Shown: positions 26,035-34,817, numbered from the stretch's first letter. The stretch is 64,000 nt of DNA from Paraburkholderia caribensis (GCF_002902945.1 NZ_CP026102.1:2418001-2482000), one strand, 5' to 3'. Numbers and translations are program-made. Notes: a model not told the origin generated them from the letters alone.

Positions 26035-26667
26035 ATGGATACCTCGCTCACCAAGTCGCTCGAAAGCTCGACATCGGACCTTGGCCGCCGCGTGCGCGCT
26101 GCGCGGCTTGCCCACGATCTGACGCTCGAAACCGCCAGCCGCCTGTGCGGCGTATCGCGCTCGACGCTGTCGAAAATCGAAAACGGTCTGATGTCGCCGA
26201 CCTTCGACGTGCTGCAAAAGATCGTCGTGGGTCTGAAGATCGATCTGGGCGAACTGTTCGGCTCGACGCCGAAGGTCAACGCGAGCGGCCGGCGCGCGCT
26301 CACGCGCAAGGACGCGGGGCAGCGTCACGCGTATCGCGGCTACCAGATGGAACTGTTGGCGACGGACCTTGCGCACAAGGCGATGCTGCCGTTTCGCATC
26401 CGCATCACCGCGCACACGCTCGATGCATTCGATGACTGGGGCCGCCATGAAGGCGAAGAGTTTCTGTATGTGATCAGCGGCAGCGTGTGCCTGTATTCGG
26501 AGCTGTACGCGCCGACGCATCTGAATGCCGGCGACAGCCTCTACTTCGACAGCCGTACCGGGCATGCCGCCGTTTCGACCAGCGAAGAAGATGCGGAAGT
26601 TTTGTGGATGGCGACTAGTGGTGATTTGCCGCAGGCGGCGGGTGCGGGCGCTGCATCGAGGAAATAG
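26035..26667 (+). CDS. XRE-cupin transcriptional regulator
   Basis: 210 residues. The N-terminal HTH (about 15-70, with LETASRLCGVSRSTLSKIENG) is followed by a C-terminal cupin (about 100-195) with HEGEEFLYVISGSV and LNAGDSLYFDSRTGHAA. This architecture (PuuR-like) usually senses a small metabolite and controls a neighbouring catabolic operon. Divergence from the ALDH7/FAD-oxidase pair makes those genes the likely target. Repeat copy B begins about 160 bp downstream. Confidence 0.85.
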   Translation: MDTSLTKSLESSTSDLGRRVRAARLAHDLTLETASRLCGVSRSTLSKIENGLMSPTFDVLQKIVVGLKIDLGELFGSTPKVNASGRRALTRKDAGQRHAYRGYQMELLATDLAHKAMLPFRIRITAHTLDAFDDWGRHEGEEFLYVISGSVCLYSELYAPTHLNAGDSLYFDSRTGHAAVSTSEEDAEVLWMATSGDLPQAAGAGAASRK

Positions 26668-26760
26668 CCATCGAGGGTGGTTGGGTCGCGTCCTCGATGT
26701 GACTTTTGTGGTTTGCGCGTCGCGGTTCGGTGGTTTGGCCTTTGCGGTGGCATCCGCGAT

Positions 26761-26828
26761 TCGCTTTTGCTTTTGCTTTTGCTTTTTGCCTTTTGCTTTT
26801 TGCTTTTTGCTTTTTGCTTTTGCTTTCG
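26761..26828. repeat. GCTTTT/GCTTTTT simple-sequence tract
   Basis: About eleven consecutive GCTTTT or GCTTTTT units run up to the left boundary of repeat copy B. The same polymer, read as GCAAAA, follows the right boundary (about 27484-27505). Similar tracts flank copy A, so they travel with the element or mark its preferred target. Confidence 0.8.
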
Positions 26829-27483
26829 CTGGCATCCGCGAATTGTTAGCGTACTTCACGCGTCGCCCCTGTGCGGGGCGGCACCTACTTTTCTTTGCCG
26901 CCGCAAAGAAAAGTAGGCAAAAGAAAGCGGCTCACACCGCCAGCCCTTGTTCTTGCCCACGGGCCCCCAACGTCCCCACACTTCACGCGGCAGCGATTTT
27001 GTTCGCATGCGTTGCCAGCGCGCTGAGTAAGCGCCTCACCCGCTTCGAATACCCGTACTCGAGAAAGCGGCAGCGAATGTTATGTGCCGCCCAGGTGGCA
27101 AACTGTGTGTAGGCCGTAGCGCCTCGCACGCCTCACTCCGGACCGATTGCGCACGCGTCCCACCCTGTAAGAGCGCCACCCTGTACGATGCGGCAACCTA
27201 CACACAGTTTGCCACCTGGGCGGCCTTGGAATGTGTGGCACGGCATGCTGTAACGCGGGGGTGTGAGGCGGGTGATGAGCACCGCAAGAGCGCTGGCAAC
27301 GGGCATGAGTCACGTGGTTGCCGAGTGAAGCGTGGGGCCGTTGGGGGCCCGTGGGTAAACGTCAAGAATTGGCGGTGTGAGCCGCTTTCTTTTGCCTACT
27401 TTTCTTTGCGGCGGCAAAGAAAAGTAGGTGCCGCCCCGCACAGGGGCGACGCCTGAAGCACGCTAACGAATCGCGGATGCCAG
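26829..27483. repeat. Nested inverted-repeat element, copy B
   Basis: A 655-bp unit homologous to 10975-11630, with the same outer arms and 25-bp inner arms (27086-27110 and 27200-27224). The core between the inner arms has the same orientation as in copy A. The segments between outer and inner arms are exchanged: the left spacer here matches the reverse complement of the right spacer of copy A (shared ATACCCGTACTCG), and the right spacer matches the left spacer of copy A (shared CACGTG context). That pattern implies inversion through the repeats. Non-coding as far as I can see. Confidence 0.9.
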
Positions 27484-27577
27484 CGAAAGCAAAAGCAAAA
27501 GCGAACCGCGACGCGCAAACCAAAAAAGGCATATCGCAATGCCAGCGCAAACCTCAAAAAAAACCAAAGGCAACAAC

Positions 27578-28705
27578 TCAACCCACCAACCGAGCCTGCG
27601 CAAGCGCCCCAAGATTACCCTCACCAAATCCATGGTGCCCTTTCCGCTGCACGATTTCGAAGAAGATATCGCCCTCGCGCCGCAGCACAAACGTCTGAAA
27701 GAACAACAACGGCACACCGTCCGCGCCAATCTCTCCATCGACCAGAATGCGCCCCCGCTTCAACCGCTCGATATCGAGCCCATGCCCCGGCAAACGCGTA
27801 TCGATCTGCTCGTAATACGCGGGCGGCGGCTCAACCAGCTCGATGCCGTTGGCCAGCAACTGATCGACACAGGCAAAGATATCCTCGGTGGCAAGCGCGA
27901 TGTGCTGCACCCCCTCGCCCGGATGATCGGGCAAATATTCATGCATCAGACTCGTGCGCCGCGTGCCTTCCTCGTACAGCGGAATGCGGATCGCGCCGCA
28001 CGGCGACACCATCACGCGCGATTCCGCCGACACATGCCAGTTCGCATGCAACTCGTGAATCTCACGGAAGTTCAGCAGCTCGCGATAGAAGTCGATCCAC
28101 TCCTGCATGCGGCCAGCGCCGACCGTTTGCGTTAAATGATCGACGGCGATCAGGCCCGTGCCCGCGTGGCTCAGGTCGGCCTGCGCGGTACTCGGCTCAA
28201 TCGGCCGAAAGTCGATGTCGAAGATCGAGATGTCGCCAAGGCCGCCCTTCTGGCCGCCGCGTCCGCGCCAGCGGTCGACGAAATAGATGTGTGAATCGCC
28301 GATCCCCTGAATGGCGGGAATCGTCAGCTCGCCCTTGCCGACCCGCTCGCCTTCGAACGACCACGCGCCGAGCTCCGTCGCGCGGTCAAAAGCGCGCTGC
28401 GCATCCGCCACGCGAATACCAATCGCGCAGATGCCCACGCCGTATTCTTCCGCATACCGCTCGGCGAACGAATCCGGCTCCGCGTTCAGCAGAAAATTCA
28501 TATCGGCCTGACGGAACAGCGTCACGTCCTTGCTGATGTGGCGCGCAATCGGCTTGAAGCCGAGCTTCACGAAGGTGTCGGCGAGTATCCGCGGATGGCG
28601 CGCGGCAAATTCGACGAACTCGATGCCGGCCGTGCCGAGCGGATTGTGCTCAGGGTCCGCAACGGCCTTGAGCGCGTCGGCAGGGGTCGGCAGGTCGCTG
28701 GGCAT
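27578..28705 (-). CDS. hpd: 4-hydroxyphenylpyruvate dioxygenase
   Basis: 375 residues from the ATG at 28705, which has GGAG six bases upstream (Met codons at 28711 and 28717 are alternatives). Two VOC-type modules are visible. The Fe ligands are His in VDHLTQTV, His in GVQHIALAT and Glu in IFFEIVQRKG; the ending KGHHGFGEGNLGAL matches the family. The enzyme converts 4-hydroxyphenylpyruvate to homogentisate in tyrosine breakdown. It sits beside pcaQ rather than with hmgA/fahA, so it may instead serve a paralogous role. A short Gly/Lys-rich insert lies mid-protein (GRGGQKGGLGD). Confidence 0.85.
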   Translation of the reverse strand: MPSDLPTPADALKAVADPEHNPLGTAGIEFVEFAARHPRILADTFVKLGFKPIARHISKDVTLFRQADMNFLLNAEPDSFAERYAEEYGVGICAIGIRVADAQRAFDRATELGAWSFEGERVGKGELTIPAIQGIGDSHIYFVDRWRGRGGQKGGLGDISIFDIDFRPIEPSTAQADLSHAGTGLIAVDHLTQTVGAGRMQEWIDFYRELLNFREIHELHANWHVSAESRVMVSPCGAIRIPLYEEGTRRTSLMHEYLPDHPGEGVQHIALATEDIFACVDQLLANGIELVEPPPAYYEQIDTRLPGHGLDIERLKRGRILVDGEIGADGVPLLFFQTFVLRREGDIFFEIVQRKGHHGFGEGNLGALAQARLVG

Positions 28706-28821
28706 ATGCATCTCCATGGTCGTGCTGTTTCAACTCGGCAAGCGTGTGGATCGGCGCGCCGCGCACCGTGTTTTACACCGCGCAGCACCACTCGTGCAAC
28801 CTCGATTTTGTACTAGTCGGT

Positions 28822-29964
28822 TCAAAGACGCACCTTCCTGCGTGACGTTCCCGAGGCTTTGTCCCCTCGTGGCTTCGTGGCGCGCGGTGTTAAACCTTGG
28901 CTCGCGTCGCGCGTTACGTCAACACCCGCGTCAACACCCGCGTCGACTTTGACGTCATTCCCGGCGTCGCGCTTCGTGCGGCCCTTCGCCGGGCGCTTGC
29001 CCCGCCCATCTTCGGCGCGCGCCTGCACATGGCGCGCAAGCCGCTCGCGCGCGACCTTGCGCACGGCATCGATCAGCGCGCGGCCGACGGGCGTCGGCTG
29101 CGTGTCCGAGCGCAGAATCAGGCCGACGGGTTCCTCCGTGCCGGCAATGGGCAACGGCAAGGGCACCAGCAAGCCGTGCGCCAGTTCGTACTCGATTGCG
29201 CTGCGCGGCACGAACCACACGGCATCGTTTTCGAGCGCGAGCGCGCGCCCCACCGACACCGACAGCACCTCGACGAACGACGACAGCGGCGGCACAGCCC
29301 ACGCGCGCAGCAGGCTTTCCGCCGACTGCCGGATCAGCGTCCCGTACGGTGGCACGACGACGGAAAACTCCAGCAAACGCGTGGCGGACGACAGCGGGCC
29401 CGACGCCAGCGCATGCCCCGCGCGCACCACGGCGACGAGCGGCTCGCTATATAGCTGCTCGAACGTCAGCCCCACCATGCGCTCGGGATCGGCCAGCCTG
29501 CCGACCGCGAACTCGATTGCGCCCGCCTTCAGGCGCTCCAGCAGTTCGGTGTTCGAGCCTGTCTTGAGCCGCACGATCGCGTTCGGCCACTGCTCGCCGA
29601 ACAGGCGCATCACGGGCGGCACGAGCGATGTCGCGACGGTCGGCAGCACGCCGATATCGAGTGTCGCGGCAGCCTCGCCTTCCACGCGCGCAAGCAGATC
29701 GACGCCCTGGCGCAGCGCGCTCACGCAGGCGCTGGCATGCGGCATGAAGAGCTGGCCTTCGCGCGTCGGCACGGCGCCATGCCGGCCGCGCTCGAACAGT
29801 CGCACGCCGAGAATTTCTTCCAGTTCGGCCACCGTCTTCGACACAGCCGGTTGCGTGATCGACAGGCTCTGCGCCGCCTTCTGCACGCCGCCGAACTGCG
29901 CGACGGCGAGAAAGCACTGCAGATGCCGGAATTTGACGCGGCTGTCCGCGAGGCTGCGTTGCAT
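28822..29964 (-). CDS. pcaQ: LysR-family regulator of protocatechuate catabolism (PcaQ)
   Basis: 380 residues. The N-terminal HTH (about 10-70) contains FGGVQKAAQSLSITQPAVSKTVAELE, the PcaQ-type variant of LysR; a periplasmic-binding-like effector domain follows (about 95-305). It is divergent from pcaHG, the normal arrangement for PcaQ, which activates pca genes in response to beta-carboxy-cis,cis-muconate. Unusual is the C-terminal tail of about 65 residues, rich in Lys/Arg and containing a DAGVDAGVDV repeat; most PcaQ proteins end near residue 310. Confidence 0.85.
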   Translation of the reverse strand: MQRSLADSRVKFRHLQCFLAVAQFGGVQKAAQSLSITQPAVSKTVAELEEILGVRLFERGRHGAVPTREGQLFMPHASACVSALRQGVDLLARVEGEAAATLDIGVLPTVATSLVPPVMRLFGEQWPNAIVRLKTGSNTELLERLKAGAIEFAVGRLADPERMVGLTFEQLYSEPLVAVVRAGHALASGPLSSATRLLEFSVVVPPYGTLIRQSAESLLRAWAVPPLSSFVEVLSVSVGRALALENDAVWFVPRSAIEYELAHGLLVPLPLPIAGTEEPVGLILRSDTQPTPVGRALIDAVRKVARERLARHVQARAEDGRGKRPAKGRTKRDAGNDVKVDAGVDAGVDVTRDASQGLTPRATKPRGDKASGTSRRKVRL

Positions 29965-30073
29965 GACGGATCGTTATACGAGATGGGAAAAAACGTCATT
30001 TTGCATAACTTCTCGGCTTCTATAAAGTCACGTCATCCACTAGCCCAAATCGAATCCCCCAAGGAGACACCTG

Positions 30074-30778
30074 ATGGACGATTCCATTCTGAGTCCGCGC
30101 GACTTTCCTTCGCATCCCGCCTATGTGCATTCGCCGTATGGATCGTCCGTCAAGCGCGGCCCGACCCGCCCGCTGATTCCGCTGAGGGAGCGCCTGCGCG
30201 ACCAGCGCGTGCCCGTCTACGGCGCGGAAGACCTCGGCGCGCTCGACAACGACCTGACGCGCAATGCTGCAAAGAACGGCGAGCCGCTTGGCGAACGCAT
30301 CATCGTGACGGGCCGCGTGCTCGACGAAGGCGGCCGCCCGGTGCGCAACACCCTGGTCGAAGTGTGGCAGGCGAATGCAGCCGGCCGCTATGTGCACAAG
30401 AACGATCAGCACGACGCACCGCTCGATCCGAATTTCCTCGGCGCGGGCCGCTGCCTGACCGACAATGACGGCCGCTACCGCTTCATGACGATCAAGCCGG
30501 GTGCGTATCCGTGGGGCAATCACCCGAACGCGTGGCGTCCGAACCACATTCACTTCTCGCTGTTCGGCGACTACTTCGGCTCGCGTCTCGTCACGCAGAT
30601 GTACTTCCCGGGCGACCCGCTCCTGCAGTACGACCCGATCTTCCAGGGCACGCCGGAAGGCGCCCGCGACCGCCTGATCTCGCGCTTCACGCTCGACGTC
30701 ACCCAGGAAAACTACGCGCTCGGCTATGAATTCGACATCGTGCTGCGCGGCCCGAACGAAACTCCGATGGAGCGCTAA
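30074..30778 (+). CDS. pcaH: Protocatechuate 3,4-dioxygenase beta subunit
   Basis: 234 residues of the intradiol dioxygenase family. The Fe(III) ligands Tyr, Tyr, His, His are visible as Tyr in NAAGRYVHKND, Tyr in GAYPWGNH and the two His of RPNHIHFSLFG. With PcaG it cleaves protocatechuate to beta-carboxy-cis,cis-muconate in the cytoplasm. AAGGAGA precedes the ATG. It is opposite pcaQ and 2 bp ahead of pcaG. Confidence 0.95.
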   Translation: MDDSILSPRDFPSHPAYVHSPYGSSVKRGPTRPLIPLRERLRDQRVPVYGAEDLGALDNDLTRNAAKNGEPLGERIIVTGRVLDEGGRPVRNTLVEVWQANAAGRYVHKNDQHDAPLDPNFLGAGRCLTDNDGRYRFMTIKPGAYPWGNHPNAWRPNHIHFSLFGDYFGSRLVTQMYFPGDPLLQYDPIFQGTPEGARDRLISRFTLDVTQENYALGYEFDIVLRGPNETPMER

Positions 30779-30780
30779 TC

Positions 30781-31371
30781 ATGACGACGCTTAAGCAAAC
30801 CCCTTCGCAGACGGTCGGACCGTACTTTGCATACGGCCTGTGCCCCGAGCAATACAATTTCGACCTGAAGAGCCTCTTTACGAACGAGCTGGCGGACCGC
30901 GAGGCAGCGGGCGAGCACATCACACTGATCGGCCAGGTATTCGACGGCGACGGCGCGGCGATCGGCGACGCAATGATCGAAGTGCAGCAGGTGGACAGCG
31001 AAGGCCGCTATCCGCAGTCGCGCGAAGACGTGGCGAAGACGGGCTTTCGCGGCTTTGCGCGCTTCGGCACGGGCACGGACCCGCAGAAGCGCTTCATCTT
31101 CGAAACGGTGAAGCCGGGCCGCGCGTCGCCTGACGAAGCGCCGCATCTGAACGTGATCGTGACGATGCGCGGCATGCTGCTGCACACGTTCACGCGCGTC
31201 TACTTCGACGACGAAACGGCCGCGAACGACAAAGACCCCGTGCTCGCGAGCGTGCCCGCCGAACGCCGCGCGACGCTGGTCGCAAAGCGTGAAGCGAAAG
31301 GCGGCAAAGCGGTCTATCGCTTCGACATCCACATGCAGGGCCCGAAGGAAACGGTGTTCTTCGACCTGTGA
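30781..31371 (+). CDS. pcaG: Protocatechuate 3,4-dioxygenase alpha subunit
   Basis: 196 residues of the intradiol fold, opening with TPSQTVGPYFAYGL, the usual start of PcaG. The PcaH-type pair of His ligands is absent (the equivalent place reads APHLNVIV), as expected for the non-metal alpha chain. It forms the active site jointly with PcaH. It begins 2 bp after the pcaH stop, and a terminator closes the operon at 31496. Confidence 0.95.
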   Translation: MTTLKQTPSQTVGPYFAYGLCPEQYNFDLKSLFTNELADREAAGEHITLIGQVFDGDGAAIGDAMIEVQQVDSEGRYPQSREDVAKTGFRGFARFGTGTDPQKRFIFETVKPGRASPDEAPHLNVIVTMRGMLLHTFTRVYFDDETAANDKDPVLASVPAERRATLVAKREAKGGKAVYRFDIHMQGPKETVFFDL

Positions 31372-31495
31372 TGCGACGCACAGTGCGTGAGCCTCGCATG
31401 CATTCGATGCAAGGTTCATCGCCTGTTCACAAATGAAGGTTAGGATGCGTTGCGCGAGTCAAATCGCGCAACGAAACTCCGAGCAGTTTTTAGAC

Positions 31496-31520
31496 GCCCG
31501 CTTTGACGCGGGCTTTTTTT
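31496..31520 (+). terminator. pcaHG terminator
   Basis: GCCCGC-TTTGAC-GCGGGC followed by seven T, 125 bp after pcaG and ahead of the converging aldolase gene. Confidence 0.85.
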
Positions 31521-31550
31521 CGTCTGCGATTCGTGGCGCTGCGCCGTGGG

Positions 31551-32336
31551 TCAACTGCGGTAATCCGACACCGGATTATCGATCAGCCGCAACGCCGATT
31601 CCCACGCCAGTTCGGCGATGCCTTCCTCATCGTCGCGCGCGAACTGGCTGGCCGTTAGCTTGCGCACATGCTCGGGCGGCAGCGTCAATTCCGCATTGCC
31701 CGCGAGTGCGTCGATCTGGATCTGACACGCGCGTTCGAGGAAGTAAATCTCCTGAAACGCCGTTGCCGCCGACTTGCCGCCCGCCAGCAAACCGTGATTG
31801 CGCAGGATCATCGCGTTGCAAGATCCGAGATCGGCGACGAGGCGCTCGCGCTCGCCGAGATCGAGCGCAATGCCTTCGTAGTCGTGATACGCGAGCACGC
31901 CGTAGAACTTCAGCGCATGCTGACTGATGGGCAGCAAACCCTGCTTTTGCGCGGACACAGCCGAACCCGCCGACGTGTGCGTGTGAATCACAAAGTGCAG
32001 ATCAGGCCGCGCGGTGTGCACGGCCGAATGGATCGTGAAGCCCGCCGCATTCACGCGATAACGCTTCGGATCGGCAGCGACCTTGTCCGCCGCTTCCAGA
32101 ACGCGCCCGTCGCGATCGATCTTCACGAGATCCGACGCGCGCATCTCGTGAAAAAGCACGCCATAGCGGTTGATCAGAAAGTGGTGCTCGGGACCCGGCA
32201 CGCGCGCCGTGATGTGCGTGTCGATCAGATCGGTCATGCGGAAATGCGCGACCAGCCGGTACAGCGCGGCAAGCTCGCAGCGCGTCGCCCATTCTTCGCT
32301 GCTGTATCCAGCCTGTTGCGAGGTCATGTCGGACAT
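31551..32336 (-). CDS. Class II aldolase/adducin family protein
   Basis: 261 residues. The zinc ligands appear as HTHTSAGSAVSA and ILRNHGLLAGG, with TDLIDTHITARVPG near the N-terminus. The start at 32336 was chosen because CAGGAGA precedes it; a second Met follows three codons later. Members split or decarboxylate hydroxy-keto or sugar-acid phosphates, but many are annotated without a substrate. It converges with pcaG and lies downstream of the H-NS-like gene. Confidence 0.85.
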   Translation of the reverse strand: MSDMTSQQAGYSSEEWATRCELAALYRLVAHFRMTDLIDTHITARVPGPEHHFLINRYGVLFHEMRASDLVKIDRDGRVLEAADKVAADPKRYRVNAAGFTIHSAVHTARPDLHFVIHTHTSAGSAVSAQKQGLLPISQHALKFYGVLAYHDYEGIALDLGERERLVADLGSCNAMILRNHGLLAGGKSAATAFQEIYFLERACQIQIDALAGNAELTLPPEHVRKLTASQFARDDEEGIAELAWESALRLIDNPVSDYRS

Positions 32337-32427
32337 GGCGGAGTCTCCTGAAAACAGTCGCGCGGCGCGTGAACTGAAAGCGGAAAGCGAAAAAACGGAA
32401 TCAGTGAAGCGCCCGCGAATGCGGCGC

Positions 32428-32682
32428 TCAGACGCGGAAATGCTCGATGTCCTGACCTGCGTTGATGGCGCGCGTGAGCCAGTCGGGGCGGTCGCCCTTG
32501 CCGTCCCATTCGTGTCCGAATGCATCGCGGTACCTCGGCACGGCGGCGTCCGCGATTAGCGCCTCTTCGAGCGCTTCAAGCGTAATGCCAAATTCATCCA
32601 TGCGGCGACGGATCCACAAGACCAGCCGCTCACGAGCTTGACCGTCGAGGTCGAGCGTCCGATGTTCCTCTCGCTCTTTCAT
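32428..32682 (-). CDS. Short H-NS-type DNA-binding protein
   Basis: 84 residues from the ATG at 32682. The C-terminal part YRDAFGHEWDGKGDRPDWL is the burkholderial H-NS DNA-binding domain, where the loop contacts AT-rich DNA. The preceding 45 residues are helical with few heptads and probably give dimerisation. Full H-NS paralogs are usually 95-110 residues, so this one is short at the N-terminus; an in-frame start 22 codons upstream gives 106 residues but has a poorer context. Confidence 0.7.
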   Translation of the reverse strand: MKEREEHRTLDLDGQARERLVLWIRRRMDEFGITLEALEEALIADAAVPRYRDAFGHEWDGKGDRPDWLTRAINAGQDIEHFRV

Positions 32683-33008
32683 AACGTGCCGATAACGTAT
32701 CGAATTACGCGGCCAATTAGCACGCGTTAAATAGATTATTCGCTTCACACTTGCAGCGAAGCCTTAATACGGATCCATCAACTTCTGCCGAATGAAGTTG
32801 TCAGCGCGTTTCGACAGATTGAATGGCGGCGAAAAACCCGCATGACGCGTACTGGAATTCGCCATGAACCTTGAAGAACCAAGGTCGCTTCCCTGATTTA
32901 CTCAGGATTCTAGCATTCATTCCCGTGCGTGCGCGTCATACCCGGTGCTTTGATAGATGCGGAAAGCGGCATGGGCTCTACGTTTGCGATGATCAGACCA
33001 TAAGCATG
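32683..33008. other. Intergenic region without a recognised gene
   Basis: 326 bp between the leftward acyl-CoA synthetase and the H-NS-like gene. It is more AT-rich than its surroundings and must hold the H-NS-like promoter. I found no terminator with a T-run and no conserved reading frame. Confidence 0.4.
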
Positions 33009-34661
33009 CTACTTTTTCTCCGGCTCCTGATCGATCGCGCTCGACGACTTCACGCGCGCGCGCAATTCGAATTTCTGGATCTTTCCCGTCGAGGTTTTTG
33101 GCAATTCGCCGAAGAAGACTGCTTTAGGCAATTTGAATCCGGCGAGCAATTGACGGCAATGCGCAATGATTTCCTTGGCGCTAGCGTCCGCGCCGTCCTT
33201 CAGTTCGACGAATGCGCAAGGCACCTCGCCCCATTTCGCGTCCGGCATCGCAACCACGGCGGCCACCGACACGGCAGGATGCCGGTACAGCGCATCCTCT
33301 ATTTCGATGCTCGAAATGTTCTCGCCGCCGGAAATGATGATGTCCTTGCTGCGGTCCTTGATGCGCACATAGCCGTCTTCGGTGATCACGCCGAGATCGC
33401 CCGTATGAAACCAGCCGCCACGGAATGCGGCCTCGGTGGCGCGCTCGTTCTTCAGATAGCCCTTCATGCAGATATTGCCGCGAAACATCAGTTCGCCGAT
33501 CGTCTCGCCGTCGCGCGGCACGGGTTCGAGCGTATCGGGATCGCGCACGTCGACGGCTGCCTGCAAGTGGTAGCGCACGCCCTGACGCGCGTTGAGCCGC
33601 GCGCGTTCGTCGTCGTCGAGCGCATCCCATGAGTCCTGCTTCGCGCAGACGGAGGCGGGCCCATACACTTCCGTCAAGCCGTACACGTGCGTCAGATCAA
33701 AACCGATCGCCTTCATGCGGGCAATCACGGCAGGCGACGGCGCCGCGCCCGCCACCATCGTCGAGACGCGGTGCGCAATTCCGTCGCGCCATTCGGCAGG
33801 CGCGTTCGCCAGCGCGCTTTGCACGATGGGCGCGCCGCAATAATGCGTAATGCGCTCGCGGCGAATCAGTTCGAATACCAGCTTCGGATCGAATTTGCGC
33901 AGGCACACATTGACGCCCGCGCGCGCCGCGACGGTCCATGGAAAACACCAGCCGTTGCAGTGGAAGAGCGGCAGTGTCCACAGATACACAGCGTGCTTCG
34001 GCATATCCCATTCGAGGATATTGCTGAGCGCGTTCAGATAGGCGCCGCGATGGTGATAGACGACGCCCTTCGGCTCGCCCGTCGTGCCCGACGTGTAGTT
34101 GAGCGCGATGGCGTCCCATTCGTCGTCAGGCAGCGCCCACGCGAACTGCGGATCGCCTTCTTGCAGGAAAGCTTCGTAGTCGGTCGCGTTCGGGAAATGG
34201 CGAGTATCGGCGGGCTGCGCATCGCTGACACTGATAATGCGCAATTGCGGAAACTCGCGCGCGGCACGCAGCGCAAGCTCTCCGTATTCGCTATCGACAA
34301 TCAGCACTTTCGCCTCGCCATGCCGCAGCATATACAGGATCGACGCGGCATCCAGCCGGGTATTCAGCGTATTGAGCACGGCGCCCGCCATCGGCACGCC
34401 GAAATGCGCTTCGATCATCGGCGGAATGTTCGGCAGCAGCGCCGCGACGGTCTCGCCGCGCGCGACGCCCGCGCGTTGCAGCGCACTCGCAAGACGCCGC
34501 GCTCGCTCATACGTCTCGCGCCACGTGCGGCGCATGTCGCCATGCACGACGGCCAGCCGGTCGCCATAGACTTCGGCGGCCCGCGCAATGAAATCGATCG
34601 GCGTCAGCGGAACATGATTGGCTTCGCGGCGGGCGAGCCCCGCTTCGTACATATTCGTCAT
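33009..34661 (-). CDS. Acyl-CoA synthetase (AMP-forming), medium-chain/3-methylmercaptopropionate-like
   Basis: 550 residues of the ANL superfamily. The P-loop YTSGTTGEPKGV, the VYGLTEVYGP motif, the hinge GWFHTGDLG...DRSKDII and catalytic Lys in PKTSTGKIQKFELR are all present. The enzyme adenylates a carboxylic acid and transfers it to CoA. The CNGWCFPW segment is typical of the branch annotated as DmdB-like or medium-chain ligases. It appears monocistronic. Substrate unassigned. Confidence 0.88.
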   Translation of the reverse strand: MTNMYEAGLARREANHVPLTPIDFIARAAEVYGDRLAVVHGDMRRTWRETYERARRLASALQRAGVARGETVAALLPNIPPMIEAHFGVPMAGAVLNTLNTRLDAASILYMLRHGEAKVLIVDSEYGELALRAAREFPQLRIISVSDAQPADTRHFPNATDYEAFLQEGDPQFAWALPDDEWDAIALNYTSGTTGEPKGVVYHHRGAYLNALSNILEWDMPKHAVYLWTLPLFHCNGWCFPWTVAARAGVNVCLRKFDPKLVFELIRRERITHYCGAPIVQSALANAPAEWRDGIAHRVSTMVAGAAPSPAVIARMKAIGFDLTHVYGLTEVYGPASVCAKQDSWDALDDDERARLNARQGVRYHLQAAVDVRDPDTLEPVPRDGETIGELMFRGNICMKGYLKNERATEAAFRGGWFHTGDLGVITEDGYVRIKDRSKDIIISGGENISSIEIEDALYRHPAVSVAAVVAMPDAKWGEVPCAFVELKDGADASAKEIIAHCRQLLAGFKLPKAVFFGELPKTSTGKIQKFELRARVKSSSAIDQEPEKK

Positions 34662-34765
34662 GGCTGTGTCTCCTCCGAAGCGCGCGGCCTCGTCGGTTCA
34701 GTTGTCTTTTTGGCAATGGGTTTCGGGTTCGAAACACGCTGACTCACGCATTGTAGATGCGTAAT

Positions 34766-34817
34766 GCACGTGCAAAGCGCACGTGCAAAGCGCACGTGCA
34801 AAGCGCACGTGCAAAAG
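34766..34817. repeat. Four 13-bp tandem repeats of a GCACGTGC palindrome
   Basis: The unit GCACGTGCAAAGC is repeated three times exactly and a fourth time with one extra A. Each unit contains the perfect palindrome GCACGTGC. It lies about 105 bp upstream of the acyl-CoA synthetase start, inside the 310-bp gap 34662-34971, which otherwise holds only GC-rich DNA without an evident gene. Confidence 0.9.

Noticed and set aside
34727..34770. tRNA-like GGGTTCGAA sequence
   Set aside because: No acceptor or anticodon stems can be formed around it.
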